Shown: one piece after another, positions 22,181-34,194 of the stretch
How positions within the stretch are numbered: position 1 is the stretch's first letter
How the letters are laid out: every line of letters starts with the position of its first letter
From: Zeugodacus cucurbitae
Taxonomy: Eukaryota > Arthropoda > Insecta > Diptera > Tephritidae
Direction of reading: 5' to 3'
Length of the DNA: 64,000 nt
NCBI RefSeq assembly: GCF_028554725.1
Contig: NC_071671.1
Location: forward strand, 46,346,501 to 46,410,500
Made by a program: the position numbers and the translations under genes
Notes under the pieces: generated by a model
The model's database searches: none
What the model was told of the DNA's origin: nothing
What the model saw: only the letters and a program-made list of their open reading frames with translations

Positions 22181-25100
22181 GCATGAAGGACGAAGAAAGA
22201 ACCAGAACGTAAAACGACTGAAGTTGAGGTTAGATATAGACTAATAGAATAAGTGTGTACCTTTTACTTATCAGTCTGTCAATAATTTTGATACTCAAAT
22301 ACCTACTAGCTAATGGTTTCATCGAAACATCGCCAATATATCGATTGAATTTAAATCAATGTCAAAAAATTAATGGTTTTCATCCACCAATATGAACAAG
22401 TCCTAAAGCCCTTAAGCCGATCCCCAAAGAGTGTTGAATTGTATTAGATCCAAAGGTCCAAAGATTCAATTCAGAACCATGTCTTGCGTACATCGGAATT
22501 GAGCTGTTATGACCGCTTTACTATGCGGCCTGGTATATACATATCTCGGAAGACAGTTGAGCGCTCAGTTCAATAGGGTTGGTGTGCTTGATTTAGCTAA
22601 GTGTAAGAGATTCTAAAAATCTTATTCACATCTATATATATTTTATGGAATACACTTTGTAACATGAATTTTTTATCGCACTTATTAAATTATGTCAGTT
22701 AATGGACTCAAACTCAAATAAAAGTAACTAGTACTAACGGTTCGAATTCATCTGGTAACTAGTACTTATTGAAGGTAGTGCAAAACTAGTCTAGAGTAGA
22801 TTGTCTCACTATATTTGGCGTATGTAATGTTAATTTTTTTGACACAACAAACAAGTTTTCGAGAGAGCGCATATGAGATCTTATTCTCGATCGAACACAC
22901 TCACACACACTTATTCCACACTCAATTACTCCCATTTGGCGCTGCGTCGACTCCAACCGCTCACAATTCAAATTGTAATTTGTTTATCACTCGCCGTTGA
23001 CTTGTTGATATATTCATCACACCACCAAATTCATCGCGTTCATTTCGACTACAGCAGCAGCGCAGCAAACGTAGCCGAAGAACTACCAACAGATAGCAGC
23101 AGCAGCCCATGCGCTAGCTAGCGAGTGGCAGCATACAGTCGGAGTCGTTGGAGCAAGAGCAACGACAGCCAGCCAGCAACAGTTTGGCGTCCATCGCGTG
23201 AATTGCTGCACACAGCATAACAGCGACGCGTCGTGTTCGGTTGCTCGCTTATTTTGTGCGGATTTTTGTAGTTAATTTGAATTTATTTTCAGTTCGTGTT
23301 CGCATTTTTACGTTGTAAGAACTGCAATTGAGCGGAAGTGTAACAAATAGCAAAGAGTGTAGTTGAGAAAGAAAAAAACACGAAACGAAGCGAAATGCAA
23401 AAAGTGTGCAACACGTGAATGTCGCGAATTGCGAAGGTGGATGTTACATGCACACACGAAAGAAACAACAACAAGTGTATGTAAAGTGGTAAACGCGATG
23501 CACGCGATCGTGTGTTGACGTTGCGGTGACGTGATGTGAGTTGCAGAAAAGGCGAAAAGGGTTGCGGTTTCTAATTGTGAGCAAGCGAACGAAGAACATG
23601 AATTAGAAGTGAAAAATATGAAATTGCTGGAGCGATCGGTGAATTTAGTAGAAATTAACTGAGTGGAAAAGTGTAATTGCATAAGGAAGTCATAAGGTTG
23701 AAGTTTAAATGTGTGATTTTAATAGAGGAAATTTTTGTTGTAACTTGAAAAAGTTAAACGGTTGATGATTGCAAAAAAATACGAAAGAAATGATTTTGTG
23801 CCATTTTAATTTTCATTCCAAAAAAATAATCTTATAAAAGAGTCTCCAACTCAAGCAAAAACAACGCTGTTGTCTTTATTTTAAAAATGTAATATTTGTT
23901 GTTATTGCCAAAGTGTTTGTAGCATGCGCAGCTGCAGCCTCAAAGCGCTACCGTTGTGACTGTGCGCCAACCGCACCAATGATGGTCGCTGATATGCGCG
24001 CAAAATCGAAAAATAAGTGAAAAAAAATTGTTTTTATTTAATACACCTTATTATACTTACAAACCTAGTATATTTGTGCAAAAAATCGACAAAGCTTGCG
24101 CTTGCGTGTTGCACAGCAGCGAACCCTCATTTCCACAGACCCGTGCAACCTTCGCGCGATCCCAACTGCTGCTGCAACAACACACAACAGCCATTCGGCG
24201 TTTATCGACAAGCAACAATTGCCGACAGCCAACAAAAGTTCCATTGGTCGGTCGGTAACTACTTAAAAAGCAACAGCCTGCCTCATTATTGACTTCGGCG
24301 GCACTAAAAAACAGCAACAAAAATAGTCCATAAAAAAAAAAAAAAAATTAAATAAAATTGTGCACACAAGAATTGCCGCGTTCCGTAGAAATGCTGATAA
24401 AAATGCAGCAGCAACAGAATTTATGCAGCTAATTTTTTGTTGCAACTGCGGCGCAACCTTGTCTGATTTCGTTCGTGTTTTTGTAGTGCGCATTCAGCTT
24501 ACGGTGAAAAAAGAATACGTTACAAACAAATGTTGGAAATTTTAAAATCTAATTAAAAAGTGCATCCTGCAGTGAAAACAGATTTGTGAAAGTATGTGAG
24601 TAAACACTCGAGAGTTAGAAAATGCGAATAAAAAAAAACAAAATTTGTGCTAAAAAGATAAAAAATACTTGTGTTACAAGCTTTTAAAAAAATTTGATTT
24701 GTGTTATAAATCTCCGTTTATCATTAAAAATTTATTCGAAATAAATTAAGAAATAAAGTTTTAATCGAACTTCTTCCATTAAAAAAGAGTTCATTTACAG
24801 TTTTTTGTTGAATTAACTCCTTAAGTTGCGCAATTTGTTGTTGTACGAATGTAACGCTCTTCTAAAATTTTAATACGAAACCTATAATTTAGAAACCTTT
24901 CTAGTGTTAGTTGTGTTGTTCACTAATTTTGGTAAGCAATATAATTTAAGTGTTAGAAGGATTCTTTAGAACCATTCCATTTTGAGGCAAATTTAAACAT
25001 TTTTTTCTCAAATTCCAAATTCGAGCAATATCGACCACAGGACTTCTAAAGTAGTCAGTTTTTTCACCCATAAATATTAAAAAAAAACTCAAATTGTCAG

Positions 25101-25268
25101 ACCTCTTCACTGAGGTAGCAAGATAAAAGGATTATGTCCAATTAAATCATCAAAATTTATCCTTGAAACTGAGAGAGAGTTAAGTTTCTTGAGATTACTC
25201 GAAAAAAGTTTCAATAATACTCGAATCAGTAGCCAATCCACATCAAATTTCGATATGGCTCAACGTTC
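22181..25268. other. Non-coding DNA with 5'-leader character (about 22900-24600)
   Basis: The block 22900-24600 has CAG/CAA repeats, GTG-rich stretches, balanced GC and no long frame, as in long 5' leaders of fly regulatory genes. A TCAGTTCGTG initiator stands at 23289-23298 (+1 about 23291), with AGAACT at +28 resembling a downstream promoter element in 5 of 6 positions. A GTATGT donor-like site follows at about 23477. It could be an upstream exon of the gene starting at 28121; this is inference. Confidence 0.3.
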
Positions 25269-25272
25269 TTGA

Positions 25273-26422
25273 GGGGTGAGGTGGGTTTCAAAATTTGAAT
25301 TTTTTTGTCTTATTAAATAGTGCAATATATTTAAAATAGTATCCTAAATTCAATCAATCAAATTAATCCGATTAATATTAATTGGCTAATTGGTAACAAA
25401 TCAGTGTTACCCACCGCAAATAAGTTACTTATCTATAAACAAGTACTCAGACCGATATGGAGCTATGGTGCACAACTCTGGGGATGTATTAACGCAAATA
25501 ATAAGAAAGTCATCCAACAATTCCAAAACTAAATACTAAGGCTTATTGTCAAAGCGCCTTGGTATTGTAGATGTGCTGATATAGAGCGTGATCTAAACGT
25601 AAAATCAGTTAACTCTGAAATATTAAAAATTGCAGCAACACATAAAGCCACTTTGCTAAAGCATTGTAATGAAGAAGTAGTCATGTTAACTTCTAGAGAT
25701 GGACCACCAGGACGACTCAAACGTGTAAACCCAGCGAACTTTTAAATTAGGCAATATTCTCAGAGTATTTTTGTAATTTTGTAATAATCTATATCACACT
25801 CAAGTTGCTTGTCTTTCTTTTGTAAATATTTTAGAACTAGTTGCAATGTAAAATAAACAAATAAAAAAAATTAATCCGATTAATATTTAAAAAAATATAC
25901 TCTTCAGAAGTTCCGCCCCTCAGATCACGTCAGTATGAATGTAAAACTGAAAATCGTTTACACGATTTCTCGAAAAGTTATATCAAGCGATTTTGTTCAA
26001 ATTTTGCACACTTCTTTGAAATAACATTATCTGCATACTTAACGATCGAAGGATATTTTTATGTTTATTGCAACTATTTTTTTCGAGCCAATATATGCCG
26101 AAAATTTGATCAAAAAAGTGAGTTTTTTCGTTAAAATTCTGTCGAAAATTCAAATTTTACTATTTTATTTTTTCCCTCGTTCTTTAACTAGATTTATCCA
26201 TGTTCCTTTTTTGTTTATTATTTTTAGATGACGATCATGAGTTATGATGTTCATCGCATAATATTTTTTTTACACGTAATGGTAGATGAGTTTTCAAAAT
26301 TTATAAATAAAAATTGCACAAAATACTGTTTAAATATGTATCTTTGATACGCTAAGTTGTTTAAATGAAAACTATGATTGTAAAAAATCTTTGCTTTAAG
26401 CCTCTGAAACCCACCTAACCCC
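25273..26422. mobile_element. TTAA-flanked MITE, interrupted by a jockey insertion
   Basis: The ends are inverted: left GGGGTGAGGTGGGTTTCA and complement of right GGGGTTAGGTGGGTTTCA. They are bounded by TTGA (25269-25272) and TTAA (26423-26426). TTAA target sites and G-run termini fit a piggyBac-like non-autonomous element, which is inference. The interior has no coding capacity. A 5'-truncated jockey-like element with its own target duplication sits inside. Removing it leaves about 640 bp. Another copy is split across 47260-49844, and a related fragment begins at 53283. Confidence 0.65.
25380..25868 (+). mobile_element. 5'-truncated jockey-like non-LTR element with 19-bp target duplication
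   Basis: A perfect direct repeat AATTAATCCGATTAATATT flanks the insert (25361-25379 and 25869-25887), the signature of target-primed reverse transcription. The insert encodes only the C-terminal end of a jockey-type polyprotein: NKLLIYKQVLRPIWSYGAQL, then a nonsense codon after QQFQN. It resumes with APWYCRCADIERDLNVKSVN and ends shortly after PPGRLKRVNPANF. It finishes in an A-rich tail (25853-25870). Strong 5' truncation, so never autonomous after insertion. Confidence 0.9.
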
Positions 26423-26426
26423 TTAA

Positions 26427-27240
26427 GTCAGACCGATTTTAGGCTGACTGTATATACTGTATTAAATCATTCAAAACAAAAATTCCGTGGTATTTTAGGG
26501 TAATTTTCTTATTCATTCTAAAATCAACTAAAGCCATTCACTAAAATGCTTACACACTCCATAGTCTTTCGAATAAAGTGTTTTAGATATGTAGATCCTT
26601 AAATCGGACTGAAGTTATGCTCACTGAATTAAACCATTCAATACAAAAATGTTTTTTTTTTTTTTTAAATCTATTCCAAACTTAACTCAAAGGATAAATG
26701 TAGTCTTTAGATAGATGGTCGGGATTGGTTTTAGCTTTGTAGTGTTTTTGGCCCTCTTGATTTTAAATTATAAATTGTCTACTAGTTATACCTTTGAAAA
26801 TAGGATGCGTTTAGAATATAGAACCATCAGACGAGGTTCGTTTCTTACATACATATTACGTGAAACTCCAAAACTTTACACTTTATATTCACTTGCTCAC
26901 ATCGCTAGGTATCGGGATATTTGTTAATTTATTTATTTTACGAACTAAAAACTAATTTGTTTATTTTTCCTCAAAGTTATTGTATTTTATTTTAATTTTT
27001 TTCTTCTAAAAATATGTAGTGACTCACTCTGCGCAGTTGAATAAATATTCCCAAAATCTAACCTAAGCTGGGCTTTTTGACTAGACAAATTTACACAGCG
27101 CCGAATATGTCTGCCTATTAGAAAAATTAAGGCAAAAAAATATTGAAAAATGCAAAGAAATGTGTCGATAATAAAAAGAAACCGCTATAATAAATAAAAA
27201 AGTTAAAAGTGAACAATTCGCCACAGTGGGTCGGTGTGCC
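26427..27240. repeat. Diverged tandem duplication, otherwise empty
   Basis: A segment of about 165 bp appears twice: 26423-26490 (TTAAGTCAGACCGATT through CATTCAAAACAAAAAT) is echoed at 26597-26650 (TTAAATCGGACTGAAG through CATTCAATACAAAAAT). A 70-codon frame at 26715-26927 has no recognisable domain. Nothing else supported. Confidence 0.35.
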
Positions 27241-28120
27241 ATGACGACCTAGCGCAGCTACAATCAAACTACTGGAGCTAGACCTTGTGGACGTACTCCG
27301 TTTGTATATAAATATGTATATGGATGCTGACGGCGAGGGTGTCGCCGTGGGCTATTGCGGTCTATACGCTGCGCATTCGCATTGGTCGCGCATAATTTGT
27401 GATTTACGTCAGTTGATTGTAATCGACAATAAGCCAGCGAATAACTGCAAAAAATACACACTTATATATAACAGTAATAATTTTTGAAAATAAATTAAGA
27501 GGCAAATGTGAAAAAATCATAAAAATTGAATTTTTAAATTATTAAAAAACAACAACAACAGCTAAACGACACCTGGAGCTGCAAAATCTTAATCAGTGCG
27601 AAAATCATTAGCCACAACAACAACAAAAGTGATTTAAACCATTTGGTGTTATAAATTTTGTGTGTGTCGAAAATAAAAGTTATGGAGCAGAAAACTAGAT
27701 ATGTGCGTGTGTTCTGCTACCTACCTTCGGTGTTGGTTCAAGCATAATTCCATAGAAGTCATTAAGTTGCGATATTCACATTCATAAATTTGTGCATAGC
27801 AATGTGTCGGTGGTGTGACATAATCTCGCAATTCCAATCGGTGGAATTATCAAATTTTAGTGTATTAAATAATTTCAAGGTATTTAATCATGCGCTCATA
27901 CATACATTTGCGTTTACCACAATTACGTGGAGTTATTAAAATAAAGTGTGTGAAGTGATCTTTAAAATTAAAAAAAAATATATATAAATAATTTAATTAA
28001 TTGAATTAATATATAAATAATAAAGTAAAGTGTTTAGTGGAAGTAAATATTAACCTAAAATAATAACTTTAACTACAGAGTTAGTGACGTCCGATAATAC
28101 AGCAGTAACATCACTGAAAT
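27241..28120 (+). promoter_or_regulatory. Probable 5' leader upstream of the 28121 exon
   Basis: CAA-repeat tracts (27549-27560, 27613-27627) and an AATCAGTGCG initiator-like site (+1 about 27594) precede the ATG at 28121. Stops in all frames make it non-coding. It reads like a fly 5' leader. The start site is a guess. Confidence 0.35.
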
Positions 28121-28158
28121 ATGGATAACAGATCGCAGAATAATACGGAGCTTGAAAG
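28121..28158 (+). CDS. Partial: first coding exon of an unidentified gene (MDNRSQNNTELE...)
   Basis: The ATG (CTGAAATATGG) opens twelve codons and two bases, MDNRSQNNTELE, ending at a consensus donor (GAAAG|GTAAGC, phase 2). The exon is preceded by several hundred bases of leader-like DNA. No following + strand exon is recognisable to the end of the window, so the gene would have an intron of more than 35 kb and continue outside. If so, serpins B, C and D on the other strand are nested within it. The short hydrophilic N-terminus gives no family. It is supported by Kozak context, donor and leader only. Confidence 0.45.
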
Positions 28159-28454
28159 GTAAGCAATTATTATTTTCAAAATTAAATTATACGCTATAAT
28201 TCATTTGCGCTAAAATTACAACTAATTTGATATTCACAATAGTGCCGCAATTTAAATATTTTTTTATTCTTGTTTTAATTTCTGTTAAATAAAATTATAT
28301 TTGTCATATAGCGCTGATGCTTACCTTTATAACAATATATGATTTATCGTGCTCCTTTAACAATAACCTGAAAGAGTAGCATACATATGTAAGAAACAAT
28401 AATTGATGCTTTATTTATTTGGATTTTCCACTTTTTACTTTAAAATAAATTAAA

Positions 28455-29410
28455 AACAAGTAAGGAAAGGCTAAGTTCCGGTGCAACAGAACATTTTATA
28501 CTCTCGCAATTTATTGATGTTGTTTTATAAAGATAACACAATTCAACCCAAATATTCGGCATAAAGTTCAATAGAATAACGAAAATCATCATAAATATTA
28601 TATGGGGACTGAGGTCATTCCTAAACCGATTTCACTCGTTTTCACCACCAAGATACAATACATCGAAGACTATACGCTCACTTAGTTTTATATTACTTAT
28701 AATTAGGTATATGGGATCTGGGGAAGTTATGACCCGATTTTTAACATTTTTGGCACAGAGACAAACTGTTATAAGAAAAAATTCTGAGGGAATGAATTAC
28801 ATTAAAATATCTGAGAGATTTACCTATATTTTCGGTGAAAAATTACCCTTAGGCACTAAGTTCTTCATGTTCGATATCAAGGGCCTTGAAAAGTCATGGT
28901 TCGATTTTGACAATTTTTCCACAAGTGATGTCACAGCTCAAATACAGTATTTGTGTAAAGTTTTATTCCGCTATCTTCATTGGTTCCTAATCCTATATAT
29001 TATAAAGTGAACGAATCAGAAGAATTCAAAAATGAGTTAGATGGGAAGTAGGCGTGGTTGTGAACCGAATTTTATTTTCATAACTTTATTTATGGCTTAT
29101 TTATGACACTGTATAGGTTTTCGGTTTTCGCCATTTTGTGGGCGTGGCAGTGATTTTGCCCATCTTCGAAAGCAATCTCCTCAGGGTGCCAAGGAATATG
29201 TGTTCCAAGTTTCATTAAGATATCTTAATTTTTACTCAAGTTATCGCTTGAACGGAGAGACGGACAGACATTCGGATTTCAACTCCACTCGTCATACTGA
29301 ACATTTATATATATATAACCCCATATCTAACTCCTTTATTTTTTGGTGACACAAACAACCGTTATGTGAACAAACTATAATACTCTGTGCAATATTTTGC
29401 GAGAGTATAA
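28455..29410 (-). mobile_element. Mini-me/HINE-like repeat, copy 1
   Basis: Lies in reverse orientation. Its 5' end (29410 side) reads TATACTCTCGCAAAATATTG in complement. Its 3' end (28455 side) reads TTGCGAGAGTATAAAATGTT in complement, then an imperfect hairpin and TTACTTGTT. Between them are the family blocks seen in copies 2 and 3 (GGTTTTCGCCATTTTGTGGG, GAAAGCAATCTCCTCAGGG) and a reduced GTCY tract near 29250. No coding capacity. Confidence 0.75.
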
Positions 29411-29631
29411 AAAAAAATTAAATAAATGATGCAATTCAATTATTCAAATATTTATTGTTTTTTTTTTTTTTGTTTGATAAGAGCGATACTCTGATAAAAA
29501 ATATGTATATAAAATAATATTGTACAAAAGATCCTAAAAGAGTAATATGCAAGATGTATAAATTACTTGCAAATGAAGATTTTAAAATTCACAATAACTT
29601 TTAAAATTAAGTGTAAATTTCATCCATTATA

Positions 29632-30156
29632 AAGGATGATCCATTTTGAGGTTCCCTACTTTTTTAAAGAAAAAAACATGGGAAATTCTGAATGTTTATT
29701 ATCATTAGAGAGAACATTCTTTGAAACATATCTCTCTCAAATGTTGGCTGCGGTTACGTCTCCGCTTATCCATTCGTTAAGTCCAATTTTCGATGACTCG
29801 GCGAGCATTTCGACTGGTAACTGGTGAATGACGCGGGTGATACTATCTACTCACGGAAGTATTCTCTCAATAAATCCATTGATTGATGCGATGTGTGGGA
29901 AGTAGCGCCATTTTGTTCAAACCAAATGTCGCCGAGATCACGAGCTTCAATTTCAGGCATCAAATAGTATGTAACACATTCTTTACAGAACGTGAATTTT
30001 CGTAATAAAGTTGAACAATTTTTAAACATTGGTCAGTCTTTCCATGATTAAATGCCAAGCAATACTGGACAAAAATAACATGACAACTTGATACGACTGA
30101 CGCATGATCGAAAAAAAGATACTTTTGAAAAAATTACCTCTACTTGGATCACCCTT
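29632..30156 (-). mobile_element. Internally deleted DD41D-like mariner, copy with mutated catalytic Asp
   Basis: TA duplications flank the element (29630-29631, 30157-30158). The termini are AAGGATGATCC (left) and AAGGGTGATCC (complement of right). The - strand encodes a transposase piece, YYLMPEIEARDLGDIWFEQN then GATSHTSHQSMDLLREYFRE (29847 to about 29970). The usual QDGA catalytic motif reads QNGA here (codon 29910-29912), and the rest of the catalytic domain is deleted. Non-autonomous and defective. Confidence 0.78.
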
Positions 30157-30158
30157 TA

Positions 30159-31156
30159 ATTACGTATGTCAATCGTTCCTATCAATCTCTATAATAACAT
30201 CTCATTTATTGGTTTCCATTAATTATGAGAGACGATTAAGAGATAATAACACACATGTCTAAGAAAAGGCGTTATTTGCAATTGAATTATAACATAAATT
30301 ACATTTTTTAAATCAATTATTTCCAACCAATGTGCGGTGTTCAATCAATTGGGTAGTTTAAGAGCGTTTGTTCGATCTACGAAATTAATTTGTATAATAT
30401 CTTCAGTAGTTGTTAGATTTATAAAACTTTTATTTCAACTAAAATACGCGAAAATAAGTTTTATAATATTTCGTGAGTGAATCAAGCTTCATAACCCAGT
30501 TTTAGATTGACGAGTGACAACAAAAAGTTGACAGTCCTTTAATGTACAGCTGGCCACTGATAGATGGAAAATATCTTGAGGATTATTCGCATTCCAAATT
30601 CTTATTTAGCTAAAGATGTACGTGTACATTTTAAACATGTCAAGGGACTCGCTGTAATTGTAGATAATAGGTTGCTTTTCTATATAATGGAAAGTTTAGG
30701 TTAATTAAAGTAGAAGATCTTGAAAAAAGTGCCGTGATTCCGGGTTTAGTTATTATTGCAATCCTTTTTTATGAATCTATTATCAATTCCTTGGGTACAA
30801 CTAGCTGAAGTTAACGTTAGCTATTAATATTCTCAAAACCGTTAAGTAATAACTTTTATTATTAGTAGCGGCAATCTAACACTATCTGAGCTCCGCTTTA
30901 AAGTTAATTTCTCAGTTGAATTATTATTTTAATTGAAAATAAATCTTTTAATTTGGCTTTACAGATCGATTTCTCTCTGTCACATAAATATAAAAAATGA
31001 TAACAAAATTAATATAATCTCTATATTTATTTAAAAGTAAATCGAGTAATATATATTGTATATATATAATCGTGCAGAAACCGCTGTTGAAAGCATTCTC
31101 GTTATCTCCAAAATGTTTGATAATTACACCATACAACCATCACCGACATAAATTCA
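30159..31156. other. Intergenic and 3' flank of serpin B
   Basis: AT-rich, no supported gene. A poly(A) signal for serpin B on the - strand (TTTATT on +) lies near 31025. Confidence 0.4.
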
Positions 31157-32574
31157 TTAAACATTATGTGTAACATGGCCCATGAAAATAATAGAGTCCT
31201 CATGTTTAATGGCAAAAATGAAAGGATGATCCACTTCCAAAGATTTTGGGCGAGAGAAGGTCAAGAAGCTCTTAATGCCTAAAAATATATTTAAATCGTA
31301 CAACAATTTTTACAAAATCACAAAAAGTTTTTACCTCCGGATTCCAATGAGGGCACTGAACCGTCCTCGGTAACTTCCACATAAGCCTTATGGTTAGCAC
31401 TATTGATATAATGACTGACGAACATGCGGTACATATGGCCGAAATCCCCTTGTCGTGTAAACATAGTGGTGATACCGAGCTGAAATGATAAGAATTTTAT
31501 TCGTTTACTATATGTATAGTATATACATATCTGAAAATCCAAAATAAAAGTTTCGAGATACAAGAACTTACCTTACGGAAAGGTTCCTCTAGACTGACAC
31601 CAAATTCAAAACCGAATTTAGGTAAACGCAACTCAATCTTCTGTGAGCTCAAGCGAGTATCCACCAGTCCAACCAAATTCTTACCGACCAAACGTTGTAT
31701 GAGACTGGATAAACCGTTCATTTGGTTCGGCAGCAACACTAACATTGAGTATTCAGTATTTTGATATGGCAACTCGATTACCTTTGCATCCAGTTCATTT
31801 ACTTCGCCATAACGGAAATTATTTACAGTCCACATCATATCCACATTCACTGAACGCCGACCACCGGACGAAAATTCACGACGTTCTGTCTTACCAGCCT
31901 TGAAGGCATTCAACCAGGGCGCACTATAGGCGATGCCATTCACCATCACACCTTCCGTTAGATCGTTTAACTGTTGTGGTTGTAGTATGTTGGTGACTTT
32001 ATTTAGAGTTTTCTGTTGCGCTTCTTTGCTAATGCGGTCGGCGGTGCGTTTATTGTAAGGTGGATGAAAATCGGCTGTTTCGAGATCCGAATCGAAACTA
32101 CGACGTGCGACGTCACGGAAATTGGCCTTGAATTCCAGATTCTCATTTATGTAAATTTTATTGAACAAACGCAAATTGTTGCTGCGTGTGAAGGCATTTT
32201 GAAAAGCGCTAAAACGACGCACCACTTCATCGGAATTGGCCGAACCCAGGCGTATGCCCGTTTGTATTTCGCTGGCCGTGCGTCCTTTTGCGCCGTAGAA
32301 GGCCAAAGCCATGGCGGTTTGTATGGCTGCAGGCGAGATCACAACATTTTCACCCAAATGATTCGCGGCGACAGCCTGATAGATATCGGCAGCAAAGAGA
32401 TTGCGTTCAGTAGCTTCACTTTGAGTGCCTAGAGTGGCGGCATGCGCGAGCAGGCAGCCGCTGAGCGTGACCCAAGCGGTCAAAACTACGTAGATGATAA
32501 TTTACCTTGAGTATTTGTATTGATTTCAAAATTATTGGTGTATTTTTTTTTCACTTACATAATAGTGATTTCAT
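31157..32574 (-). CDS. Serpin B, predicted non-inhibitory secreted serpin
   Basis: Four exons on the - strand: 32574-32559, 32485-31572, 31479-31335, 31278-31157; 398 residues, GT/AG junctions. Signal peptide MKSLL|FLTAWVTLSGCLLAHA. The serpin core is complete (NVVISPAAIQTAMALAFYGA; VNGIAYSAPWLNAF; VDHPFIFAIKHED near the end). The loop departs from inhibitors: after Gly350 (P15) it reads SVPSLESGG, with Pro at P12 and Leu/Glu at P10-P9 instead of small residues. Such a hinge should resist insertion into sheet A, so protease trapping is unlikely. By length the P1 position would be Leu364, 34 residues from the end as in serpin A. Exon 3 is 145 nt, identical in length to serpin A. A binding, transport or reproductive role is possible but not shown. 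Confidence 0.93.
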
Positions 32575-33223
32575 GCTGTGCGCGGTGTCTGTATTCAATT
32601 AAGACTCGATTGTAACGATTAGCAACGCTGAAGCTCCGAACTCTTGTTATGTTAGTTTAAGACTAAATGCTTGGTACAAATTTCGTATTTCTCGCGGCAC
32701 TGACGCATATATTTAATTCGTCAAAGAATTAGGCTAGCGGCGACTGATTAGTAATGAGAAAATTGCTACACTGGGAAAAATTTATTGATCGGTTTTTATT
32801 ATGTTTCCACACCTGCTTATAATCGGGAATGTTTTTATATTGAAGTAATTTAATCAGATTTTCAGATATTATGTGGAATTCTAAAAAAAAACCTCACCAT
32901 CGTTCATCTACCGTCCACAACCTATCTAATTCCAAATTCATGGTTCGATAATCCGCAGTCGTGTGACTGGTAATTGGTCAGTTCGACATCGTAAAGCTTC
33001 TTTTCGTTTTTGAGAGACTTAAAGCTCTGATATTTTGCGAAAAATCCGTTAACTATTTCGACCCTAAGGTTTTCAAGAAATATGTTTCTATAATTTTTTC
33101 AAGTGTAGACACTCTCTATAACGTCCATAGCTGTCTATTTACGAAACTAATTAACAACTTTGTTTAAGTGACTGAGAAAAGCTTAAATGCGAACTCAAAT
33201 CAGTTTGCATGTATGAATATGTG

Positions 33224-33241
33224 TATATATATATATATATA
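33224..33241. repeat. (TA)n microsatellite
   Basis: Nine TA units in a row. Confidence 0.9.
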
Positions 33242-33395
33242 AATGTAGATATGTATATATAAAATTATTTTTATATGTGTAAATATGTATGTTTGTGTAC
33301 TTTGTTTATGATTAGTGCAATTTTCGCTAAAGAAAAAACAAACAAATTAACAATCATGAGCTTATCAGTAAACAAATGAGCATATTTAAATACAT

Positions 33396-33413
33396 ACACA
33401 CACACACACACAC
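33396..33413. repeat. (CA)n microsatellite
   Basis: Nine CA units in a row, upstream of serpin B. Confidence 0.9.
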
Positions 33414-34194
33414 TTCTGTAAATATTTACGTATTTCGTTTGCTCTTGTATGTCGCTGAAAGAATTTTGTATAAATCAGCCTCTAAATTTATTTCGCTGAA
33501 TAACAAAGCGTAACATTTTGACCCGTGTCTTTTTTCTTATTCATCAGCTGATAATCCACCGCGTTAACCAAGCATACATTTGATGTGGTATTCTATATGT
33601 ATTTAATGTGTATTATTTACGCGTTGAGTTTCAAAAGAGAGAGAAACTAAGCTGTAGTTTATACAACAAACTTAAGATGTGTGTACTTAGGTTAGGGAAG
33701 ATAGTTCATAGATAACACTTCAGTTAATATAAGGTCTAATAAAATTCAATTAATTTGGCATCAAATAAAGGTAATGTCATAATACACTCTCATAGAAACA
33801 GTCGTTCCTATTGGGAAAAAAATGAAAAAATCGATTTTTAGAATTTTCTCATGAGGCGATTTTCTTCACCAACAAAATCATTCACCAGCCTGGTGTTATT
33901 CTAATGGAACACAACATCCCTCTTACTGGCAGCAGCTGGCCGCTTTTGGCTGATTTCAATCTTCAGATTGTCCAATTGTTGACAGTTCAAGTCCAAAGGT
34001 CATATGTAGTAGAGGATTTCTTGCCAATCTCACTAAAAATATAGCAAAACCTTACAGAGCTTTAATCCTGCCTTTACGATCTTTACAATCATCATCACAT
34101 CACCAGCAACCACCAGCTTCAGAAATCGATAGATTTAGTTGAGAAGAGGCTTTTTTTGTTTTACCTCGTGAGACACCCATACATCAAGCTTCTT

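Larger units (their letters stand above)
32600..34194. other. Intergenic DNA with microsatellites
   Basis: (TA)n at 33224-33241 and (CA)n at 33396-33413. No supported gene. The serpin B promoter must lie at the left edge; GTCAGTGCC initiator-like sequence on the - strand near 32700 is a weak candidate without a TATA box at the right distance. Confidence 0.4.

Noticed and set aside
23308..23682. 124-codon - strand frame in the leader-like block
   Set aside because: Thr/Ser/Phe-rich low complexity arising from GAA/AAG-rich DNA; no homology signal.
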